A DNA stretch of 64,000 nt, taken from contig NZ_JPOF01000003.1 in the NCBI RefSeq assembly GCF_000733755.1, positions 1,094,501-1,158,500 on the forward strand, read 5' to 3'. The stretch is from Lachnoclostridium phytofermentans. Its GTDB lineage: Bacteria; Bacillota; Clostridia; Lachnospirales; Lachnospiraceae. Below the pieces are notes generated by a model. The model searched no databases and was not told where the DNA came from. It worked only from the letters and a program-made list of their open reading frames with translations. Position numbers and translations under genes: made by a program. Below, piece by piece: positions 1 to 7,505 of the stretch (position 1 is the stretch's first letter; each line of letters opens with the position of its first letter).

Positions 1-590
1 ATAAGAGGGATTAGTTTCTCTGGAAAATGGTATGGCCCATAGTTATTCGAGCAACGAGATATCGTTACTGGGAGTCCATACGTACGATAATAAGAAAGAA
101 CAAATAAATCTGCACTTGCCTTGCTAGAAGAGTATGGGCTTGAAGTGTGAAGTGGTGTCTCTTCCGTGAAAAATAAATCGGTACGATCAATCGGAAGATC
201 CCCATAAACCTCGTCAGTCGATACTTGATGAAATCTCTTTACCTGAAACTTCTTTGACGCGTCTAATAACACTAAGGTACCTAACACATTAGTTTTTACA
301 AATACCTCGGGATCTAGAATAGATCGATCCACATGGCTTTCCGCAGCAAAATTAATCACAACATCAAAAGATTCTTTTTCAAACAATTCCATGATAAATG
401 CTCTATCTGAAATATCTCCCTTAATAAAGCGATAATTCGTTTTATCCTCTACTGGCTTTAAACTCTCCAGATTTCCAGCGTAGGTTAAAGCATCTAAATT
501 AACAATCGTGTCCTCTGGATAATTGTTTACCATATACTGTACAAAGTTGCTGCCTATAAAACCAGCACCTCCGGTAACTAATAATTTCAT
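1..590 (-). CDS. rmlB: dTDP-glucose 4,6-dehydratase, N-terminal part (runs off window)
   Basis: The reverse strand from the ATG at 590 reads MKLLVTGGAGFIGSNF, the Rossmann GxxGxxG motif of extended short-chain dehydrogenases. It continues through a TDEVYGD segment and a YSSSKA active-site segment, both typical of RmlB. About 196 residues are visible and the C-terminus lies beyond base 1. The family converts dTDP-glucose to dTDP-4-keto-6-deoxyglucose in rhamnose and other deoxysugar pathways. The rmlA gene lies 0.9 kb upstream on the same strand, with a PqqD-like gene between them. A five-unit tandem repeat occupies its upstream region. Confidence 0.93.
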   Translation of the reverse strand, partial: MKLLVTGGAGFIGSNFVQYMVNNYPEDTIVNLDALTYAGNLESLKPVEDKTNYRFIKGDISDRAFIMELFEKESFDVVINFAAESHVDRSILDPEVFVKTNVLGTLVLLDASKKFQVKRFHQVSTDEVYGDLPIDRTDLFFTEETPLHTSSPYSSSKASADLFVLSYYRTYGLPVTISRCSNNYGPYHFPEKLIPL

Positions 591-615
591 AGTGGTATAC
601 CTTCGTCCTTTCCTT

Positions 616-789
616 TTACTATAACTTTAATATCTTCGTTTTAGGCTAATTTATTATTACTTTTACATCTTCGTTTTAGGCTTATTTAAAATAATTTTTA
701 TTTCTTCGTTCTCGGCTAATTTATTATTACTTTTATTTCTTTGCTTAGGCTAAATTACTATAACTTTTATTTTTTCATTTTAGGTTAAC
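616..789. repeat. five tandem 35-bp imperfect repeats upstream of rmlB
   Basis: Units begin near 616, 651, 686, 721 and 755. Four are 35 bases and one is 34. Each carries the core TCTTCGTTTTAGGCTAAT or a close variant, preceded by a TTATTACTTTTA-like stretch. The array fills most of the gap in front of rmlB and ends about 25 bases before its start codon, so it is probably in the 5' leader or promoter region. There are no non-repeated spacers, so it is not a CRISPR array. Confidence 0.8.
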
Positions 790-790
790 A

Positions 791-808
791 TAATAACTAT
801 AGTTATTA
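791..808. promoter_or_regulatory. 18-bp perfect palindrome, possible operator
   Basis: TAATAACTATAGTTATTA reads the same on both strands and lies at the promoter-distal edge of the 35-bp repeat array upstream of rmlB. Its symmetry would suit a dimeric regulator. It is AT-rich, so it could also be chance. No regulator can be assigned. Confidence 0.25.
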
Positions 809-880
809 TACCTCCATCCATTTTGCAATACAAGCAATTAGCAAAAAAGAGACTACTACAAAATATAAATACAAAAAAAA

Positions 881-955
881 GAGGGCAGTAATAGAATATC
901 CTTAACAAAGCATTATGCTTCTTCATGAAAATTCCGCTTCTTCCCTCTTTCAAAA
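881..955 (-). terminator. terminator after the PqqD-like gene
   Basis: On the minus strand AAAGAGGG (near 955-945) pairs with CCCTCTTT followed by a run of T (near 888-876). An inner AAGCATAATGCTT hairpin fills the loop. It lies 40 to 110 bases after the stop of the 994-1284 gene and would separate that gene from rmlB. Confidence 0.55.
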
Positions 956-993
956 TTAGTAGTTATCGTTATATGTTTCTACTTTTCTAGGTC

Positions 994-1284
994 CTATATT
1001 AATTCCTCGGTCCTTTTGATAAATTTATACTCTTGTAATTTATCCATGAAGCTATGAACAGAATCTCTGCAAATAGCCTCCTCCACATCATAACTTTTTA
1101 TTAGGCTTTGTACCATATCTTCCTCTAAAACAGAGGAAGAATCACAGAGCATATCCCATATTTCATTCGCTATTCCTTTTAGTAGAAAATACCTTCCTGT
1201 TTCAAAATCAATCATAACCTTCTCCCCAGCTAAGTCCGTTACTTCTAACTTACGAAGAAGGCTTATTCTTGTATTGTTCTTCAT
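994..1284 (-). CDS. PqqD-fold protein, probable lasso peptide RRE (B1)
   Basis: A 96-residue protein with the PqqD pattern: an N-terminal strand pair (LEVTDLAGEKVMIDFETGRY), the FLLKGIANEIWDML helix and a C-terminal helix ending KLQEYKFIKRTEE. In lasso peptide pathways such stand-alone RRE proteins (B1) bind the leader peptide and hand it to the B2 protease and the cyclase. No other B1 candidate is visible near B2 (9488-9937), so this is the likely partner although it sits 8 kb away between rmlA and rmlB. The start has a strong GGGGGAG site. The PqqD fold is well supported; the lasso role is inferred from the shared locus. Confidence 0.8.
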   Translation of the reverse strand: MKNNTRISLLRKLEVTDLAGEKVMIDFETGRYFLLKGIANEIWDMLCDSSSVLEEDMVQSLIKSYDVEEAICRDSVHSFMDKLQEYKFIKRTEELI

Positions 1285-1458
1285 ACGCTCCCCCTATATA
1301 TTTAAAAATCTTTTTTCTTTCTATTGCAGTAAAATCCACTGTAATTACATTTATTTTACCATTTTTTGTAATTCCATTCAATGATAGAAGCACTATAATT
1401 TACCGCAAAAAAAAACAAAAAGTATTCTTATTAGAAGGAGATTTGTCAATATTTAGTC

Positions 1459-2340
1459 CTATTTATCTAAATATTTTCCATCCATTATATCTTTTAAATA
1501 AGCTCCATATTGATTATTTCTAAACTGATGGTAGATACTCTCTAGCTTATCTTTATCAATCCAGCCCATCAGATATCCGATTTCCTCAAGACATCCAATT
1601 TTCCGGTGTTGATGGGTTTCAACCGTTTTTACAAAATTGGTCGCCTCTACTAACGATTCATGGGTTCCTGTATCAAGCCAAGTATATCCTTGTCCTAATA
1701 GTGAGACTTCCAACTCCTCATTCTCTAAATAAATTCGGTTCAAATCCGTGATTTCAAGTTCCCCTCGTTTCGAAGGCTTCAATTGCTTTGTATACTCAAC
1801 CACTCTATTATCATAAAAATAAAGACCTGTAACACAATAATTTGATTTTGGATTTTCAGGCTTTTCTTCAATTGAAATTGCCTTTCCTTTTGAATCAAAT
1901 TCAACAATACCAAAACGTTCAGGATCATCTACATAATACCCGAACACAGTTGCCCCCACTTCTTTAGAGGCTGCTTTCCTCAATCGCATATCTAATCCAT
2001 ACCCATGAAAGATGTTGTCCCCAAGTATCATTGCCACATTATCTTTTCCGATAAACTCCTCACCAATTAAAAACGCTTGAGCTAATCCATCTGGGCTATT
2101 CTGTACCGCATAAGATAACTCAATTCCAAATTGACTTCCGTCTCCGAGTAGTTCCTTAAATCTTGGTGTATCTTCTGGTGTCGATATAATTAATATGTCT
2201 CGAATACCAGCTGACATTAAAACAGACAACGGATAATATACCATTGGTTTATCATAAACAGGTAATAATTGCTTTGATGTAACTCGAGTTAAAGGATAAA
2301 GCCTTGTACCACTACCACCAGCTAACACGATTCCCTTCAT
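1459..2340 (-). CDS. rmlA: glucose-1-phosphate thymidylyltransferase
   Basis: About 293 residues, the usual RmlA length. The N-terminus [19 protein letters not shown] is the nucleotide-binding signature, followed by [16 protein letters not shown] and later EKP and [10 protein letters not shown] motifs. It joins glucose-1-phosphate and dTTP to make dTDP-glucose, the substrate of RmlB encoded downstream. The start at 2340 is chosen because GGAGG lies five bases before it; a longer frame to 2355 would place the start inside the ribosome site. The products may feed the exopolysaccharide genes at 12.7-26 kb, but rmlC and rmlD are not in the window. Confidence 0.95.
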   Translation of the reverse strand: MKGIVLAGGSGTRLYPLTRVTSKQLLPVYDKPMVYYPLSVLMSAGIRDILIISTPEDTPRFKELLGDGSQFGIELSYAVQNSPDGLAQAFLIGEEFIGKDNVAMILGDNIFHGYGLDMRLRKAASKEVGATVFGYYVDDPERFGIVEFDSKGKAISIEEKPENPKSNYCVTGLYFYDNRVVEYTKQLKPSKRGELEITDLNRIYLENEELEVSLLGQGYTWLDTGTHESLVEATNFVKTVETHQHRKIGCLEEIGYLMGWIDKDKLESIYHQFRNNQYGAYLKDIMDGKYLDK

Positions 2341-2680
2341 AATTTCCTCCATCATAACTTTTATTCTAGCTCTTTAGCGCCTCTTCTTACCTATACTGTA
2401 AGAACTTAGTTTTCAACCAATTGCCTCATGCAATTCAAGCTACTTAGCCTACTACTAACTTTATAGATTTATTATAAAACATCTTATAATAAATACCATA
2501 TCAAGTCAATCAAGTTTCTTTCACAGGTACTCTACACCAGCTTTATCATTGTCTTATATTTTATTCTATATCATTATCTTAAAAATTACTTTTTCTTATA
2601 CTATAAAAGGACATATCTATTTGCTTTCAATCCAAATTCTGTTCCAGAATCTAAAATAGAATTGATTACTTTAAAAATCA
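2341..2680. other. gene-free stretch between rmlA and the regulator pair
   Basis: AT-rich DNA with stops in all frames. It must contain the rmlA promoter (minus strand) but no convincing -35/-10 pair stood out. Nothing else was recognised. Confidence 0.5.
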
Positions 2681-2681
2681 A

Positions 2682-2711
2682 TTGTTAATTATTTACATTT
2701 TATGATAAAAT
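2682..2711 (+). promoter_or_regulatory. candidate promoter for the two-component genes
   Basis: TTGTTA, an 18-base spacer and TAAAAT, with TG one base before the -10 (extended -10). It points toward the response regulator at 2861, leaving a leader of about 145 nt that contains the two-hairpin repeat. Confidence 0.4.
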
Positions 2712-2781
2712 GGTCATGAATGCATATCTTCGGTTTGTTTTTCTCTGCATTCTTATCAATATGGTACTTTATTCGGAGGTA

Positions 2782-2860
2782 GTGTGAAAAAATAGATTTT
2801 TCACACACGAATTTGTGCTGTCGCCCAAATTCGCAAGATTTTAACAGAATGGAGGGTTTT
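2782..2860 (+). promoter_or_regulatory. two-hairpin leader repeat, copy A
   Basis: The first stem is GTGTGAAAAA paired with TTTTTCACAC (2782-2807). The second is CGAATTTG paired with CAAATTCG. It ends AGAATGGAGGG, which is the ribosome site of the response regulator. A GTG preceded by GGAGG (2784) opens a frame of only three codons before TAG. Copies B (17354-17435) and C (20857-20940) share most of this sequence. Confidence 0.75.
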
Positions 2861-3550
2861 ATGTCCAAGCTTTTATTTGTTGATGACGATACAGAATTAT
2901 TAAGTACAAACAAAAAATTTTTTACAAAAGAGGGCTATGAGGTATTAACTGCTGCCAATGCAAAATCCTGCATCCAGCTTGTAACTCTTTATAAGCCAGA
3001 CTGTATCATACTAGATATTATGATGCCTAAAATTAATGGTTTCACGACTTTTCAATATCTAAAGAAAATTTGCTCTACACCGATTATCTTTCTATCTGCT
3101 AAAGATGAAGAAGAGGATAAGATAAAAGGCTTGCTTTTGGGTGCAGATGATTATATAAGTAAGCCCTATAGTCTTCGAGAATTATCTGCTCGAATAAAAG
3201 TACAAATACGCCGTACTCTAAGACAGCCAATGAAGGAGGCTACGATATCATATCCTCCATTGACCCTAAATCTTCTTACCCATAAAGCTTATTTTTATGA
3301 TGAGGAAATTCTTCTCTCAAACAGAGAGTATGAACTGCTCTATCTCCTTGTCTCTAAACCCAATCTGGTTATCACATACGAGCAGATAGCAAACGCCATG
3401 TGGGGTAACTACACTAGTGATGACAGACGCGCAATTATGGTAACAGCCAGTAGGCTTAGAAAAAAATTTGAGACCTATGATGGTATGCCAGAATTTATTG
3501 AAACTGTTTGGTCAAAGGGTTATTTATTTCGTACTAGAAACGGAGGTTAG
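2861..3550 (+). CDS. OmpR/PhoB-family response regulator
   Basis: About 229 residues. The receiver domain has the acidic pair in LLFVDDD, phospho-acceptor Asp in LDIMMPKING and conserved Lys in DYISKPYSLRE. The C-terminal winged helix has the REYELLYLL and VWSKGYLFR segments. The start is the ATG at 2861, four bases after GGAGGG; an upstream in-frame ATG at 2813 lies inside the leader repeat and has no ribosome site. The kinase gene follows after five bases. The pair lies inside the lasso locus on the opposite strand and is convergent with the exporter gene, so control of the locus is plausible but not shown. Confidence 0.93.
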   Translation: MSKLLFVDDDTELLSTNKKFFTKEGYEVLTAANAKSCIQLVTLYKPDCIILDIMMPKINGFTTFQYLKKICSTPIIFLSAKDEEEDKIKGLLLGADDYISKPYSLRELSARIKVQIRRTLRQPMKEATISYPPLTLNLLTHKAYFYDEEILLSNREYELLYLLVSKPNLVITYEQIANAMWGNYTSDDRRAIMVTASRLRKKFETYDGMPEFIETVWSKGYLFRTRNGG

Positions 3551-3555
3551 AATCA

Positions 3556-4383
3556 TTGACAAGTCAGAAAAAACTTACCTTCCAAACTCCAGATGTTACG
3601 GTTGAAGAATTAACAAATGCCTTATATCGTTCAAATCTTGCATTGGATCGAACAAATAAAGAACTCCTACGTCTTCAGAAAGAACAATCTGATTTATTTA
3701 CAAACCTTACACATGATTTACGCTCCCCTATATCAGCAATTCGGGTAGCAATTGAATATATGTTATCAGACTCCTCGCTTACCTTAGCGGAAATTAGAGA
3801 CTCCCTTGGAATGTTACTAACAAGAACCGAATTTTTAGAACAACTTATCCACGATATTCTCCTTCTTTCCACAGTCGAATCTATGGGGCATCCTCTGCAT
3901 CTGGAATGCATTGATATTGGCATCTTTTTGGAGGAGCTATTTTATAATTATCGGGAAGATTCGAACTATGCAAACCGTAAGTTAATCTTGGAGGTACCTT
4001 CCAATTTTCCTTATCAAGTAATGATTGATACTAAATTGTTACATCGAGTTTTTGACAACTTATTTTCCAATGCACTGAAATTTTCTACTTCAGGAGCAAG
4101 CATCACCCTAATAGCAAGCATTAGTGAATCCTATGTTATTATTACTGTGAAGGATACCGGTATTGGCATATCCAAAGAGCATCTCCCCCATATCTTTGAT
4201 CGTTCCTTTATGGTCTCTGATTCAAGAACACCAACAGCCACCACAGGATATGGTTTGGGTCTTTCCATTGTGAAAGCCATTGTTTCAAGGCTTGGTGGAA
4301 CAATATCGTGCAACAGTACCCTACATGTTGGAAGTAGCTTTTCCTTAACACTTCCAGTCTTTATGAACACAGAGAAAGCTTAA
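3556..4383 (+). CDS. soluble sensor histidine kinase
   Basis: About 275 residues with an N-terminal coiled-coil-like stretch, the H-box LTHDLRSPISAIR, an N-box NLFSNALKFS, a G1 box DTGIGIS and a G2 box GYGLGLSIVK. There is no hydrophobic segment, so it should be cytoplasmic and lack an extracellular sensor. It therefore probably senses an internal signal or docks on another sensor. The start is TTG at 3556, nine bases after a GGAGG that overlaps the end of the regulator gene, which suggests translational coupling. It forms a pair with the OmpR-type regulator just upstream. Confidence 0.92.
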   Translation: MTSQKKLTFQTPDVTVEELTNALYRSNLALDRTNKELLRLQKEQSDLFTNLTHDLRSPISAIRVAIEYMLSDSSLTLAEIRDSLGMLLTRTEFLEQLIHDILLLSTVESMGHPLHLECIDIGIFLEELFYNYREDSNYANRKLILEVPSNFPYQVMIDTKLLHRVFDNLFSNALKFSTSGASITLIASISESYVIITVKDTGIGISKEHLPHIFDRSFMVSDSRTPTATTGYGLGLSIVKAIVSRLGGTISCNSTLHVGSSFSLTLPVFMNTEKA

Positions 4384-4469
4384 CTAAAACATAATAACTT
4401 CTTATTAAAGTACGGAAACCTTGATAATGGATTATATTCCATATACGATTTATTTTTTTATACTATGGT

Positions 4470-4517
4470 GTAAGAATAAAGGATGTGAATAAATTAATTC
4501 ACATCCTTTATTCTTAC
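4470..4517. terminator. perfect 21-bp hairpin between convergent genes
   Basis: GTAAGAATAAAGGATGTGAAT (4470-4490) is exactly complementary to 4497-4517 with a six-base loop. It abuts the stop codon of the ABC exporter gene and lies 87 bases after the kinase stop, so it can serve as a bidirectional terminator. The T tract is only modest on either side. Confidence 0.7.
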
Positions 4518-6188
4518 CTATCCAATTGGAATTTCCATAAGTTCTTTATCCTTAATGCAAACTTCTCTGTCACAATATGGTAAGATAGAACGCCGATGCG
4601 TGATAATAAGGCAGGTTGGTCTAGGAGACAATTGTTTAATTCCTTCTAGCACGTGAAGTTCTGTATCGGAATCCAAAGAAGAGGTCGCTTCATCTAAGAT
4701 AAGAAGTGGTGCTTTACGTACAAGTGCTCTTGCAATTGCAATCCTTTGTGCTTGTCCCTCAGATAAACCATGACCGTGTTCTCCAATGATGGTATCCAAC
4801 CCGTCAGGGAGCTCAGAGACAAACTCCTTCGCAGCAGATAAGATTAATGCATATTCTATTTCTTCATCCGTAGCTTCAAGCCTCCCCATGCGAATGTTTT
4901 CTCTTATTTTCCCGCTAAATAATGTATTTCCTTGCGGTACATAGGAGATATAATTTCTAACCCCTGCATTTGAAGTTTCCACCTCTCCATTTTGATGAAA
5001 AAATGAAATTTCTCCAGACTTTTCCTTCATAAAACTCATAATTAGACGTACCAAGGTAGTTTTGCCAATTCCAGATTCTCCAATCACCGCTACAAACTCA
5101 CCAGGTGAAATATCCAAAGTTATATTGTGCAAAACCTCATCCTCAGAATAACCAAAAGAAACATTCTTTAATCGAAGGCTAATCTCTTGTGGTATTAGAC
5201 GTGCCTTATGTTTTTCTTCAAGTGGAATTGATTGAAGTTCCATTATCCTCCCTGTAGAAGCAATGACAGAAACTATTTTAGGTATATTTTGTGCTAGTCC
5301 TATAATAGGCGCTTGAATTCGGTTCACTAAGGTAAGAAACACAGACATAGTACCATAAGTGATTACCGTTTTGGATAACTGTAATGCACCAAATGCGAAT
5401 GCGGCCACATAACCTATCTGAAAAGTTAGTGACATTACGGTAGAACTTAATACACTAAGCCTGTTTTTCTTTTTGATCCAGTAAAGTCTTTCGTTTCTTA
5501 ACTCCGTTAATCGTTCGGATGCAAAGTCTTCGTTTGCAAATGATTTTACAATTAACAGATTGCTAAGGCTCTCCTGGAGATAGGAGCGGTAAGCAGATTC
5601 CGTTTCTTGAACTTTAATCTGCAATCTCTTTAACCGTCTGCCAAGCCATAAGCTTGTCAATGCTGCAACTGGTGCCAACATGGCGGCAAATAAAGCTAAT
5701 CTTGGCTCATAGAAAAACAAGGTAAGGAACGTCAATAAAAGTTCTAAAAATAAGCGTACCATCGTTGGTAGGACAAATACCATACCATCTGCTATATTAC
5801 CACTATCACTGGTTAACCTCGTCATCAAATCTCCAGTATGATATTTTTTCACATCCATCCAATGGGAGTGGATGATTTTATCATAGACTTGCTTTCGAAT
5901 CCCAAAGGAATACTTTTCATTCACTAACACAGAAACCATACCATTCACAGCATAAAGTGCTTGGGTTATAAATACTACTCCGATATACAACATAATAGCG
6001 AATAGTATACTTTCTCCTGAAGTTGCAGAATCGATAATATATTTACTTACTACTGCAAGCCCAACTGTTAAAAAGGTATTGCTAAAATCAACTCCCATTA
6101 ACAACAGAAGTTTCGGCAGATAATCCTTGGTATAGAAAAATAACCATTTAATATACTGCATATTCCCATACTTTGTCTTCGTTTGCAT
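4518..6188 (-). CDS. ABC transporter with fused ATPase, probable lasso peptide exporter (D)
   Basis: About 556 residues: a six-helix type 1 exporter domain in the first 310 residues, then an ATPase domain with Walker A GESGIGKTT, signature LSEGQAQR, Walker B LLILDEATS and the H-loop ITHR. This is the single-chain half-transporter layout used for export of modified peptides. No C39 peptidase domain is present, which fits a lasso pathway where B2 removes the leader. Its ATG overlaps the stop of the kinase gene by one base (TAATG), so the two are translationally coupled. The role is from context; the family assignment is secure. Confidence 0.88.
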   Translation of the reverse strand: MQTKTKYGNMQYIKWLFFYTKDYLPKLLLLMGVDFSNTFLTVGLAVVSKYIIDSATSGESILFAIMLYIGVVFITQALYAVNGMVSVLVNEKYSFGIRKQVYDKIIHSHWMDVKKYHTGDLMTRLTSDSGNIADGMVFVLPTMVRLFLELLLTFLTLFFYEPRLALFAAMLAPVAALTSLWLGRRLKRLQIKVQETESAYRSYLQESLSNLLIVKSFANEDFASERLTELRNERLYWIKKKNRLSVLSSTVMSLTFQIGYVAAFAFGALQLSKTVITYGTMSVFLTLVNRIQAPIIGLAQNIPKIVSVIASTGRIMELQSIPLEEKHKARLIPQEISLRLKNVSFGYSEDEVLHNITLDISPGEFVAVIGESGIGKTTLVRLIMSFMKEKSGEISFFHQNGEVETSNAGVRNYISYVPQGNTLFSGKIRENIRMGRLEATDEEIEYALILSAAKEFVSELPDGLDTIIGEHGHGLSEGQAQRIAIARALVRKAPLLILDEATSSLDSDTELHVLEGIKQLSPRPTCLIITHRRSILPYCDREVCIKDKELMEIPIG

Positions 6189-7093
6189 TATACCACCTCA
6201 TTTTCGATGAACTTAACAATATCTTGCTCTGTACTTAATCCACATGGTCTCTCTATTTCATAGATAGGTATCATATTAGCAAATTCCAAACACTTTTTAA
6301 AAAACAAAGGAGATAATCCCAACACTTTGTAAATATCCGTCAAATATAGATTATTTATAATAATTGCCAACTTCTTATGCCCCACTACTTCTTTTATCGT
6401 AAGTCTATCTGTATCTGATAGAGATATGTAAAATAAACCTCCAATCGGATGTTCCTTTTCTGCAAATATATCTCGCCTTGATATCGCATACTTTTGTCGT
6501 TCTTCGTTTAATATCGTTAGAGTATTGGTATCATAATTTTCTCGTGTCACGGTATCAACACAAAGCTTTTGCTGTGGATAAGCAGGTGCTGCTACCAATT
6601 GTTTGGTTCCATGGATAGCTACCGTATCATCTGCCAGGAAAAGGTGTCCCCTTTTCACCAGTTCATGAATTATTGTCGATTTGCCTGCACCGCTGTTTCC
6701 ACATACAAGAACAGCTTTATTATGAATAACAACGGCACCAGAATGTATTGCAATAATTTCCCTTTGAATCAAAACTATTCCAAGAGCAGATCCAAGTAAC
6801 ATTGCTTTTGTTAACTCGTAATCAGCATCTTGTTGTAGTTCTAAAGTGATTCTTTCCCCTTTCTCAACTAAAATATCCCCTACTCCATCATAAGAAAACC
6901 ACACATATCCTTGCTTTGAAATGGTATTCTTATTTCCTTCTTGCTTGTCTACTTTTATGTACTCAGGCATCGAGCCAAACCTAATAATGACATCTTGCGA
7001 AACTTCTTCACTCTTACGACAATTAGCCTCTAGAAAAGGAATCTCTGACTCAACTGTTAGCCCATAGATACTATAATAATAAACCTGTCCCAT
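6188..7093 (-). CDS. HPr-kinase-like protein, probable lasso peptide tailoring kinase
   Basis: About 301 residues. An N-terminal domain of roughly 110 residues is followed by an HprK-type P-loop, GNSGAGKS at about 132-139, and an ADD motif shortly after (LADDTVAI), as in HPr kinase. It lacks the full HprK/P layout. Such kinases occur in paeninodin-type lasso clusters, where they phosphorylate the C-terminal serine of the precursor. The start at 7093 is chosen because GGGAGG lies four bases before it; the frame is open to 7123 without a site. Here the precursor ends in Asn rather than Ser, so the target residue is uncertain. Confidence 0.85.
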   Translation of the reverse strand: MGQVYYYSIYGLTVESEIPFLEANCRKSEEVSQDVIIRFGSMPEYIKVDKQEGNKNTISKQGYVWFSYDGVGDILVEKGERITLELQQDADYELTKAMLLGSALGIVLIQREIIAIHSGAVVIHNKAVLVCGNSGAGKSTIIHELVKRGHLFLADDTVAIHGTKQLVAAPAYPQQKLCVDTVTRENYDTNTLTILNEERQKYAISRRDIFAEKEHPIGGLFYISLSDTDRLTIKEVVGHKKLAIIINNLYLTDIYKVLGLSPLFFKKCLEFANMIPIYEIERPCGLSTEQDIVKFIENEVV

Positions 7094-7149
7094 ATATCCT
7101 CCCATATCATGTTTCAAATCCATTTTTTATGCGCTTAATTCTATTATAG

Positions 7150-7197
7150 AAAAGAGAAAGCACGTTACGCGAATTCTTCCTTGTCATGAATAAAAAA
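7150..7197 (-). repeat. post-terminator element, copy R1
   Basis: On the minus strand it starts TTTTTTATTCATGACAAGGAAG and ends with a CGCGTAACGTG loop and a CTTTCTC arm. It begins with the T tract of the hairpin after the lasso precursor gene. Similar copies follow terminators at 26401-26446, 50325-50381 and 60118-60157. Confidence 0.65.
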
Positions 7198-7236
7198 TGG
7201 CTATGGAGTTTTATCACCATAACCAATTTTTTATAT
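7198..7236 (-). terminator. hairpin terminator between precursor and kinase genes
   Basis: TGGTTATGG pairs with CCATAGCCA around a ten-base loop, with one A-C mismatch, and a run of T follows on the minus strand. It lies a few bases after the precursor stop codon. It could end most transcripts there and make the precursor message more abundant than the kinase and exporter messages. Confidence 0.6.
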
Positions 7237-7244
7237 ACAATCGT

Positions 7245-7424
7245 TTAATTAACACCAACAGATGGCTCTCCACTATTTCCTGAAGATGGTCCCCAAGTAG
7301 TTATATGATACTTGCCATCAGAAGATACATATTCGCCATCTTTTTCCCATCCACCTCTTGGACTGTACTGGGTCTTGTTAATTTCTAATTCGATAACTTC
7401 TGGGTTAGCCCATACCTTTTTCAT
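7245..7424 (-). CDS. lasso peptide precursor (A)
   Basis: A 59-residue peptide. The leader MKKVWANPEVIELEINKTQ matches the lasso leader pattern KKxWxxPxLxxLxxxxT, with Thr at the penultimate leader position. Cleavage after Gln19 would free a core starting Tyr1 with Glu at position 8 (YSPRGGWE), predicting an eight-residue macrolactam. The core would be about 40 residues, long for this class, rich in Gly, Ser and aromatic residues, and ends Val-Gly-Val-Asn. The start at 7424 is chosen because GGAGG lies seven bases before it; the ATG at 7430 is only one base from it. It lies directly between the cyclase and kinase genes. The class is well supported by context; ring and cleavage site are inferred. 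Confidence 0.8.
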   Translation of the reverse strand: MKKVWANPEVIELEINKTQYSPRGGWEKDGEYVSSDGKYHITTWGPSSGNSGEPSVGVN

Positions 7425-7505
7425 AAACATGCCTCCATTCTTTTTGACATCCCATAACGGGTGACAATTGGATTATAAATTCTTCTGCTGGCATATTCAA
7501 CAATT

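Noticed and set aside
616-789. CRISPR array
   Set aside because: Repeats are contiguous and imperfect with no unique spacers, and no cas genes are present.
1269-1523. Plus-strand frame between the PqqD-like gene and rmlA
   Set aside because: It overlaps the ends of two well-supported minus-strand genes and has no ribosome site.
6188-7093. HPr kinase/phosphorylase of carbon regulation
   Set aside because: Only the P-loop and ADD core match; the gene is coupled to a peptide exporter and follows a lasso precursor.
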